From Cyclobacterium marinum DSM 745 (GTDB lineage Bacteria > Bacteroidota > Bacteroidia > Cytophagales > Cyclobacteriaceae): a stretch of DNA of 64,000 nt. Positions 58,164-64,000 of this stretch are shown here, piece by piece; within the stretch, counting starts at the first letter, position 1; each line of letters starts with the position of its first letter. The notes below the pieces were generated by a model. It was given only the letters and a program-made list of their open reading frames with translations. It ran no database searches and had not been told where the DNA came from. The stretch spans positions 5,314,001 through 5,378,000 of the forward strand of contig NC_015914.1 in the NCBI RefSeq assembly GCF_000222485.1, written 5' to 3'. A program made the position numbers and the translations under genes.

Positions 58164-59494
58164 GAAGTTTTTGTCTTGTTAAGGAATAATACAAAGAATA
58201 AATAAGCCCCCAATAGCATCGCGAAAAACAACAAGGCCAGATTAAAGTTATAAATAATCATGGCAATCAATGAAAGGCTTGCGATGATCAAAGCAACCAT
58301 AGGAAACAAAGGATAATAAGGTACTTTAAATGGCCTATCCAATTCTGGTTCATTTTTTCTAAGCTTGAGAAAAGCAAGCATAGATAATATGTATAAACTT
58401 AAGGCACCAAATACAGCAATAGTAATTATTTCCCCGGTTTTACCCGTGAATAAAGCAATGATACCGATGATCATATTAAAAATCAGGGCATTGACAGGAG
58501 TTTTAAATTTTTTATTCACCGCTCCTATGGCTTTGGGAGCATATCCTACTCGCCCAAATTCAAAGGTGGTACGTCCCGCGGCCAGGATGATCCCATTAAA
58601 AGAAGCCACAAGCCCAAAAAGAGCAATAAAGGCCAACAGATGGAAATAGATTTGGTTGTCACCCGTGACTAGTCCCATAGCCAAAGGCAAAGGAGAATCA
58701 GAAGCAACGCCTGAATCATCAGGATATACAATGGCTTCCCAGCCACCAACACCAACGGCCGCCATAAAAGTAAGCACACATAAAATAACCAAAGTCAGTA
58801 AGGCAAAGCCAAATCCTTTCAAAATATTTTTTTGTGGATTAATGGTCTCTTCAGCTACATTGGCCACACCTTCGATGGCCAGAAAAAACCAAATAGCAAA
58901 AGGAATGGCGGCAACTATACCCATGTAGCCATTGGGCAAGGCATTGATTTGAAGGTTTTCTACCCTGAAGGCTGGCAATGTAACACCTGCAAAAAACAAC
59001 AATCCCAAAACGGCTATTATTGTGATAAATAATTCAAAAGTAGCTGCCACTTGTAGACCTACTATATTTAGACCGGTAAAAATCAAATAAGCAACTATCC
59101 CTATCAATAATGCGTCCAACTCAGGGAAAAATATCCCGAAATAAGCTCCTATAGCAGAAGCGATTGCAGGTGGGGCAAAAATAAATTCAATGTTCTGGGA
59201 CATACCCGCCAAAAACCCAAGGTGTTTTCCCAACCCCCGTTCTGCATAGGAGAAGGCACCTCCGGCTTTGGGAATCGCACAGGCCATCTCCGTGTAACTA
59301 AAAGTAAAGGTGATATACATTATAATAATGAAAAAAATGGCGATTCCAGCGCCTAGTGTCCCCCCTTCTGCAAGTCCTAAATTCCATCCAAAATAATTTC
59401 CTGATATAACATATCCAACACCCAAACCCCACAACATAAATGGGCCTAATGTCTTCTTTAATTGTTGTTCATTTCCTTTGGATTCTTGATTCAT
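58160..59494 (-). CDS. Amino acid/amine permease, ethanolamine permease type
   Basis: A 444-residue APC-superfamily transporter with about 12 membrane helices. The N-terminal region LGPFMLWGLGVGYVISGNYF, then GWNLGLAEGGTLGAG, AIPKAGGAFSYAERGLG and FIFAPPAIASAIGAYFGIFF, closely follows the ethanolamine permease family (Eat/EutH-unrelated APC type). First gene of the operon, overlapping the glutamine-synthetase-like gene by 4 bases. It probably imports the substrate of the pathway; the ethanolamine assignment is by family resemblance, and a related amine or amino acid remains possible. Confidence 0.92.
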   Translation of the reverse strand: MNQESKGNEQQLKKTLGPFMLWGLGVGYVISGNYFGWNLGLAEGGTLGAGIAIFFIIIMYITFTFSYTEMACAIPKAGGAFSYAERGLGKHLGFLAGMSQNIEFIFAPPAIASAIGAYFGIFFPELDALLIGIVAYLIFTGLNIVGLQVAATFELFITIIAVLGLLFFAGVTLPAFRVENLQINALPNGYMGIVAAIPFAIWFFLAIEGVANVAEETINPQKNILKGFGFALLTLVILCVLTFMAAVGVGGWEAIVYPDDSGVASDSPLPLAMGLVTGDNQIYFHLLAFIALFGLVASFNGIILAAGRTTFEFGRVGYAPKAIGAVNKKFKTPVNALIFNMIIGIIALFTGKTGEIITIAVFGALSLYILSMLAFLKLRKNEPELDRPFKVPYYPLFPMVALIIASLSLIAMIIYNFNLALLFFAMLLGAYLFFVLFLNKTKTS

Positions 59495-59972
59495 ATAAAG
59501 TTTACTTTTGGATGAGAAAATGGGCCACGATCAAACTATTCCTAATTTGAAAAAAACCAGTCAGCTAACAATAGTTTGATTTTTTAAAAAAAAGGCCTCC
59601 TAAAATTAAAAATTAATTTGAAATAACATGGGATTGATCAAAATTAATTAATGAAAAATATGCCTTTGGAAAAAAATTAGAGGGGATTTTAAGTATTTTC
59701 CGAAGAATTAACCTACTTATTAAGACAAGACTAGTATTAAAGGGTTTTTAACTTTTTTCTTTCTCTAATTCAGGTATTAATATTGCATTCGATTAAACTC
59801 ATTAACCAAATTAGAAAGCCAAAATGTCATTTTTATCTGGCTCAAGTAAAAATGAAGCTCATGCCAAATGATTAATCGGCTTTTCTTTTGAAACTAAAGG
59901 AAACTTGATTTATGAGTGATAGGTTTGGTGATGGTAAGGTATTTAAATTCTAAAACCTAAAACAAGCAAAAA
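59495..59972. other. Divergent intergenic region, 478 bp
   Basis: Control region between the ethanolamine-type operon (minus) and the deoxynucleoside kinase gene (plus). A TAGGTTTG -7-like box at 59920-59927 precedes the kinase gene by 45 bases, without a well-spaced TTG. For the operon, TAATTTTG on the minus strand (59639-59646) is the only exact -7 match, 145 bases upstream of the permease ATG. No regulator gene or riboswitch recognised. Confidence 0.4.
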
Positions 59973-60590
59973 ATGCATATTGCAATTTCAGGAAATATTG
60001 GAAGTGGTAAAACTACATTGGCTTCAAAACTTGCCACACATTATGGTTGGCAAATAGAATTTGAATCAGTTGAAGAAAACCCTTATTTGTCAGACTTTTA
60101 TGGAGACATGCCAAAATGGGCTTTCCATTTACAAGTTTACTTTCTTCACAGCAGGTTCAATCAGGTAAAACGAATCCAGGCCAGCCCAAATTCCACTATT
60201 CAGGATAGAACCATCTATGAAGATTCACACATATTTGCGGCCAACTTATACGAATCAAAATTGATCAACAAAAGAGATTATGAAAATTACAAGATGCTCT
60301 ACCATTCCATGATAGATTATATCAATCCTCCGGAATTACTGATTTTTTTAAAGGCCGACATTCCTAAATTAGTAGATCAAATTGAGAAAAGAGGTAGGGA
60401 ATATGAACGTAGCATTCAAATTGCCTATTTAAAAAATCTAAATGACCTCTACGAAGATTGGATATCAGGATATAGACTGGGAAAGCTTTTAGTTATAGAC
60501 GTAAATAATATGGATTTCGTCCACAACCCGGAAGATTTTTCTACCATTGTGGGTAAAATAGATCGGGAAATATTTGGCTTGTTCAACTAG
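59973..60590 (+). CDS. Deoxynucleoside kinase (dGuo/dAdo kinase family)
   Basis: A 205-residue deoxynucleoside kinase of the dGK/dAK type. The P-loop GNIGSGKTTLASKL (residues 7-20), the substrate-binding FESVEENPYLSDFY and QDRTIYEDSHIFAANLY (the ERS/DRT-like motif) and the LID arginines in IEKRGREYERSI are present. It phosphorylates deoxynucleosides for salvage; the nucleoside preference (deoxyadenosine or deoxyguanosine) cannot be fixed from sequence. It ends 4 bases inside the convergent 214-residue gene. Confidence 0.93.
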   Translation: MHIAISGNIGSGKTTLASKLATHYGWQIEFESVEENPYLSDFYGDMPKWAFHLQVYFLHSRFNQVKRIQASPNSTIQDRTIYEDSHIFAANLYESKLINKRDYENYKMLYHSMIDYINPPELLIFLKADIPKLVDQIEKRGREYERSIQIAYLKNLNDLYEDWISGYRLGKLLVIDVNNMDFVHNPEDFSTIVGKIDREIFGLFN

Positions 60591-61231
60591 TCCATTTTTC
60601 TGGCTAGCCAAGTACCTACTGATTTCAAGGTTTCTTTATTTGGTCGTAATAATAACTTATCAATGCGCTGCAGCTTTCCTCCTATCATAAGATTTTCATA
60701 GGCAGGAATTCTAATTAGTTTGTACCCTAATAACCTACTAACCAAATCATATTGTAAATCATTGTATGCATTTAGTTTCCAACCCGCAGCACCATTTCCA
60801 GAAAGATCCGGTGGAATTTCTGATTTACCAAAACATTTTGAGGCAATTGGTGGGCCATTCCAAACCCGATCCTGAGCCCCTGACAAAAGACATTCTCTTT
60901 CAAAAGTCCTACACATCCGCAAATAGCTCCCATGCCAAGAAAAACTGAAGGTCTCATAAACATCAGCTTTTAATGTTTTAAGCCGGTACCTGTTGAAATG
61001 ATTAGCATCATCAAAAAGAAATAAAAACTTCCCAAATTTAAAGTCTAACTTCAATTGATTCAGCAAAGGAAAATCTCCGGTTCCTTTTAAATCATTGTAC
61101 CCTTCAGAAAGCAACTCCTCTCCCTTCCCTTCAATCAAATTTCTTTTAAATGGAATATTGATAGCTGTTTCACAGCGAATCTCAATTTCTTCCAAGGCAT
61201 TAACTAATTGATCAATTTTTTGTTGGTGCAT
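60587..61231 (-). CDS. Conserved-looking protein of unknown function, 214 residues
   Basis: A soluble protein without signal peptide, rich in aromatic and basic residues, with blocks such as FSWHGSYLRMCRTFERECL, GAQDRVWNGPPIASKCFGKS and SVGTWLARKMD at the C-terminus. The terminal part (IRIPAYENLMIGGKLQRID) looks like a small beta-rich nucleic-acid- or nuclease-like domain, but I do not recognise the family. Its start is 46 bases downstream of the 46-codon membrane protein gene, so the two are probably cotranscribed. Its stop overlaps that of the kinase gene by 4 bases. Confidence 0.8.
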   Translation of the reverse strand: MHQQKIDQLVNALEEIEIRCETAINIPFKRNLIEGKGEELLSEGYNDLKGTGDFPLLNQLKLDFKFGKFLFLFDDANHFNRYRLKTLKADVYETFSFSWHGSYLRMCRTFERECLLSGAQDRVWNGPPIASKCFGKSEIPPDLSGNGAAGWKLNAYNDLQYDLVSRLLGYKLIRIPAYENLMIGGKLQRIDKLLLRPNKETLKSVGTWLARKMD

Positions 61232-61277
61232 CAGCTGACTCTATTTTTTTAAGGGTAAACCAGAAAATATGGAAAGA

Positions 61278-61418
61278 CTACTCCTTTTCTATTCTTTCTT
61301 TTAAATTAGGTTTAGAACCCGGGAATGTGGTTTTAGTGGACATATCGTAACCAATCCACAGCATTATAGCCAAAAAAACGATCCCAAAAATGAGAAAAAT
61401 CAATTTGTTTCTATTCAT
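61278..61418 (-). CDS. 46-residue single-pass membrane protein
   Basis: A short ATG-to-TAG frame coding for MNRNKLIFLIFG followed by a continuous hydrophobic helix to about residue 24, then a polar tail (YDMSTKTTFPGSK and a Lys/Glu-rich end). The positive-inside N-terminus and single helix point to a small inner-membrane protein. The frame has the same orientation as, and lies 46 bases before, the 214-residue gene. It resembles small Bacteroidota membrane proteins I have seen in other genomes with a similar TTFPGSK segment, but no function is known. Confidence 0.6.
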   Translation of the reverse strand: MNRNKLIFLIFGIVFLAIMLWIGYDMSTKTTFPGSKPNLKERIEKE

Positions 61419-61691
61419 TTTTTCTCTGAATTTTATTTGCAAAACTAATCAAGTATTTGACAAAATAGTTCCCTCCAAACACATACTTTTTTGGCATTTA
61501 TATTCGTTTACCGAATGAATATTACAGTTTAAATTGAAAGCCAAGGAATTTAAAATTTTAAGATCAAATAAATAATTTCTAATAATATGTGAAAATGTAC
61601 CATTCCAGTCCTATTTTTGCATTTGGAATAATTTACCTATATTATTCATTGCATAGTTTCGACAACCACCACTTACAATAAAACCAATTTT

Positions 61692-62030
61692 ATGTACAAA
61701 CAGATCAAACCCGATATGATCTATCATTATTTCGATGAGGATATAGAACTTATCCATGAAATCATAGAGTTGGTTCTGGAATTGAATGTACAAGATTTAA
61801 AAACCTTATTACCTCTTTACGAGACGGGACAGCTAAGTGCCATCAAAAAGAAATTTCATAGGTCTAAACCTATATTCAGTCTCTTAGGAGCCAACTTGGT
61901 AAATAAAAAAATTAATGCGCTTGAAAAAGAAATAACGAATAATTTCTCGGATATTTATCCAGATTTTTTAAAGACGCTAGATGAATTAGAACAAGATTTG
62001 CATTTTTTCCTAAAAAGTACTCCTCATTAA
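61692..62030 (+). CDS. Hpt-like phosphotransfer domain protein, orphan
   Basis: A 112-residue all-helical protein with the layout of a histidine-containing phosphotransfer domain: two short helices, then a long helix ending in AIKKKFHRSKPIFSLLGAN. His56 occupies the phospho-accepting position (normally H-x-L-K-G-x-x-x-x-x-G). SKPIFSLLG replaces the common LKGSSxxLG, but the helix, the downstream Gly and the following acidic helices fit. It has no kinase or receiver gene next to it. It may serve as a phosphorelay intermediate or as a degenerate, non-signalling four-helix protein. Confidence 0.65.
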   Translation: MYKQIKPDMIYHYFDEDIELIHEIIELVLELNVQDLKTLLPLYETGQLSAIKKKFHRSKPIFSLLGANLVNKKINALEKEITNNFSDIYPDFLKTLDELEQDLHFFLKSTPH

Positions 62031-62097
62031 TTTTTATAATTATTCTTAACTAGTATATTTTAAGAAACGATTTAACTCAACAGGTTTACAGGGATTT

Positions 62098-63801
62098 ATG
62101 GCAAAATATTCTTTTTCTTCAGGCTATCGACCTTTTATATTAATTTTATTATTGGCAATCGGATTTTCCTGTAAGCCACAAAAACACCAAACCGGATTAA
62201 TAGGAAATAAGGCCATGGTGGTCAGTGCACACCCCTTGGCATCCGAAGTAGGGAAAACCATTTTATTGAAGGGGGGAAATGCAGTAGATGCCGCCATTGC
62301 TGTCCATATGGCCCTTGCTGTAGTGTACCCACAAGCCGGGAATATCGGCGGAGGTGGATTTATGGTCATAAGAGAAAATGATGGGACCGTCCATTCTTTA
62401 GATTATCGGGAAAAAGCCCCCATACATGCGAGCAGAGACATGTATCTTGACGCCCAAGGAAATGCCCTGCCTGAAAAAAGTCAAAATGGCCATTTGGCTT
62501 CCGGAGTTCCGGGATCGGTAGATGGTATGGTCAGGGCTTATGAAAAATTTGGTTCACTTCCTTGGACTCAATTGATTAATCCTGCTATTCAACTTGCAGA
62601 GAAAGGTTTTGAATTAACTGCAAAAGAGGCCGATTTTTTCTCAGATTTCGCTATCAAACTTAAAAATTATTCCTCAGTAGAACCTACGCATTTTACCGGT
62701 AAAACCTTTAAAAAAGGAGACCTCTTAATTCAGAAAAACCTTGCCCAGACCCTTACTTTGATTCGAGACAAAGGCAGAGATGGTTTTTATGCAGGGGAAG
62801 TAGCCGATCTGATAGTAGAAGAGATGAAAAGAGGTGAAGGAATTATCACTCACCAAGATTTAAAACAATACAAAAGCAAATGGAGAGCGCCCTTAAGAGG
62901 GACTTATAAAGACTTTGGAATTATAACGATGGGTCCCCCTAGTGGCGGAGGCATTATTTTGCTCCAGATGTTAGGCACTATAGAAGATTACAAGGTGTCC
63001 AATACCAAAAGTAAATACGGTGAATACCTCCACTTAAAAACGGAAACAGAGAGGCGAATATTTGCAGATCGAGCCGCTTATATGGCAGATTCAGATTTTT
63101 ACCCTGTGCCCATGAATCAATTAATTTCCAAGGAATACTTATTGGAAAGATTTGATAATTTCGACCCTGAGAAAGCTACACCATCATCAGAAATTAAGGA
63201 GGGAAACATCATAAATGAAAGTGAAGAGACCACTCATTTTTCAATTATCGACCCTGCTGGAAATGCCGTTTCAAGTACTACCACCCTCAACGGTAATATG
63301 GGATCAAAAGTGTTGGTAGCAGGTGCAGGTTTTATCCTGAACAATGAAATGGATGATTTTTCAATAAAGCCGGGATTTCCCAACATGTTTGGTGTGCTGG
63401 GAGGAGAAGCCAATAAAATAGAACCTGAAAAAAGAATGCTTAGCTCCATGAGTCCCACCATTTTAGAAAAGAATGGAAGGTTATTTATGGTTGTAGGTAC
63501 ACCCGGTGGGTCCACAATCCCAACATCTGTTTTTCAAACCATTATTAATGTGGTCGAATTTGGCATGGGAATGCAACAAGCAGTTGACCAACCTCGATTT
63601 CATAGTCAATGGAAACCTGATTTAATCAGCTTTGAGAAAAGCTTCACAGACAGGCAGTTATTTGAAAATTTAAGAAAAAAGGGCCATAAGCTTTCTGAAA
63701 GAAATTCAATCGGAAGAGTGGACGCCATATTGGTCCGACAAGATGGCACCTTGGAAGCAGGGGCTGATAAAAGAGGAATGGATACTGCTTCCGGCTTTTA
63801 G
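62098..63801 (+). CDS. ggt: Gamma-glutamyltransferase, lipoprotein type
   Basis: A 567-residue gamma-glutamyltranspeptidase precursor. The lipobox-like AIGFSC places a lipid Cys at residue 25. The large-subunit motifs NAVDAAIAVHMALAVVYPQA, NIGGGGFMVI and DYREKAPIHAS are present. The self-cleavage site and N-terminal nucleophile of the small subunit is Thr378 in ETTHFSIID, followed by SSTTTLNGNMGSKV and GTPGGSTIPTSVFQ. The enzyme hydrolyses or transfers the gamma-glutamyl group of glutathione and other gamma-glutamyl compounds in the periplasm or on the outer membrane. It appears monocistronic and ends 4 bases before the convergent gene at the window edge. Confidence 0.95.
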   Translation: MAKYSFSSGYRPFILILLLAIGFSCKPQKHQTGLIGNKAMVVSAHPLASEVGKTILLKGGNAVDAAIAVHMALAVVYPQAGNIGGGGFMVIRENDGTVHSLDYREKAPIHASRDMYLDAQGNALPEKSQNGHLASGVPGSVDGMVRAYEKFGSLPWTQLINPAIQLAEKGFELTAKEADFFSDFAIKLKNYSSVEPTHFTGKTFKKGDLLIQKNLAQTLTLIRDKGRDGFYAGEVADLIVEEMKRGEGIITHQDLKQYKSKWRAPLRGTYKDFGIITMGPPSGGGIILLQMLGTIEDYKVSNTKSKYGEYLHLKTETERRIFADRAAYMADSDFYPVPMNQLISKEYLLERFDNFDPEKATPSSEIKEGNIINESEETTHFSIIDPAGNAVSSTTTLNGNMGSKVLVAGAGFILNNEMDDFSIKPGFPNMFGVLGGEANKIEPEKRMLSSMSPTILEKNGRLFMVVGTPGGSTIPTSVFQTIINVVEFGMGMQQAVDQPRFHSQWKPDLISFEKSFTDRQLFENLRKKGHKLSERNSIGRVDAILVRQDGTLEAGADKRGMDTASGF

Positions 63802-63805
63802 TTAC

Positions 63806-64000
63806 CTATCCTATTTTCTTACAAAGCCGCAATAAATGTGGGCTAGTTCCGGGAATTCGCTCAATGATTTTTCTTGCCTCAAGGTCTAGTTTAACCGAAA
63901 CCAAGTACCAAGCAACTGAGCCCTCAAAACTGTCCTTCAATGATGCAATCGCAAGTTTATTTAATTCTTTATAGGAAATTTTTTCCCTTTCGCTCAAGGT
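63806..64000 (-). CDS. Partial C-terminus of an unidentified protein
   Basis: The last 64 or so codons of a minus-strand frame that stays open to the window edge. Visible residues are charged and helical (SEREKISYKELNKLAI, then VAWYLVSVKLDLEARKII, ending LLRLCKKIG). No family recognised from this fragment. A TTG three bases from the edge could in principle start a short gene, but continuation beyond the window is more likely. Confidence 0.5.
   Translation of the reverse strand, partial: TLSEREKISYKELNKLAIASLKDSFEGSVAWYLVSVKLDLEARKIIERIPGTSPHLLRLCKKIG

Noticed and set aside
53491..59494. Reading the operon as a standard putrescine (Puu) pathway
   Set aside because: No PuuB-type FAD amine oxidase and no aminotransferase (PuuE) are present; an alcohol dehydrogenase takes the oxidation step and the permease is of ethanolamine type. 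Kept as an alternative only.

Overview
The window reads as a chromosomal stretch of a Bacteroidota genome, probably a marine or soil member of the Cytophagales (a Cyclobacterium/Algoriphagus-like genus is my guess). The evidence is a SusC/SusD pair, large secreted proteins ending in type IX secretion (T9SS) sorting domains, a Bacteroidota-type promoter (TTG-N19-TAnnTTTG) before rpsF, lipoproteins with acidic residues after the lipid cysteine, and AT-rich spacers with weak ribosome binding sites. I found no rRNA, tRNA, CRISPR array, transposase or prophage.

Layout. 1-2.9 kb (minus): an operon of an alpha/beta hydrolase with a Cys in the nucleophile elbow, an acetoacetate decarboxylase-like protein and two small membrane proteins. 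3.4-9.0 kb (minus): GSCFA protein, YyaL/DUF255 thioredoxin-like protein and PriA. 9.2-19 kb: housekeeping genes, namely rpsF-rpsR-rplI, a coiled-coil protein, a methyltransferase, apaG, ung, and the minus-strand operon UPF0173 hydrolase-parA-parB-DUF5683-dapB-lepB. 19.5-24 kb (minus): pyrG-yidC and a fumarylacetoacetate hydrolase-family enzyme.

24.3-38.6 kb (minus) is an accessory block of three giant T9SS cargo proteins: a 1698-residue beta-helix protein with four malectin-like modules, and two tandem paralogues with IgGFc-binding-like N-termini that differ mainly in their number of Ig-like repeats (2 versus 6). 39.6-42.6 kb (minus) is a GntP transporter, KDPG/KDPGal aldolase and 2-keto-3-deoxygalactonokinase cluster, i.e. 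the lower part of sugar-acid catabolism. 43.0-44.1 kb is a DUF748/AsmA-like protein. 44.9-50.3 kb (plus) is a SusC-SusD-lipoprotein uptake operon with a LacI-type operator-like palindrome upstream.

50.7-59.5 kb (minus) is the most interesting region. A Tat-exported phosphocholine-type phospholipase C is followed by a compact operon of ethanolamine-permease-like transporter, glutamine-synthetase-like ligase, iron-type alcohol dehydrogenase, gamma-glutamyl (PuuD-like) hydrolase and aldehyde dehydrogenase. Together these can be read as a complete gamma-glutamylated ethanolamine route (ethanolamine to gamma-glutamylethanolamide, aldehyde, gamma-glutamylglycine, then glycine plus glutamate). It resembles the Puu putrescine pathway but has an alcohol dehydrogenase in place of the amine oxidase. 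60-64 kb holds a deoxynucleoside kinase, an unknown 214-residue protein with a 46-codon membrane protein upstream, an orphan Hpt-like protein, a lipoprotein gamma-glutamyltransferase, and the end of an unidentified gene running off the window.
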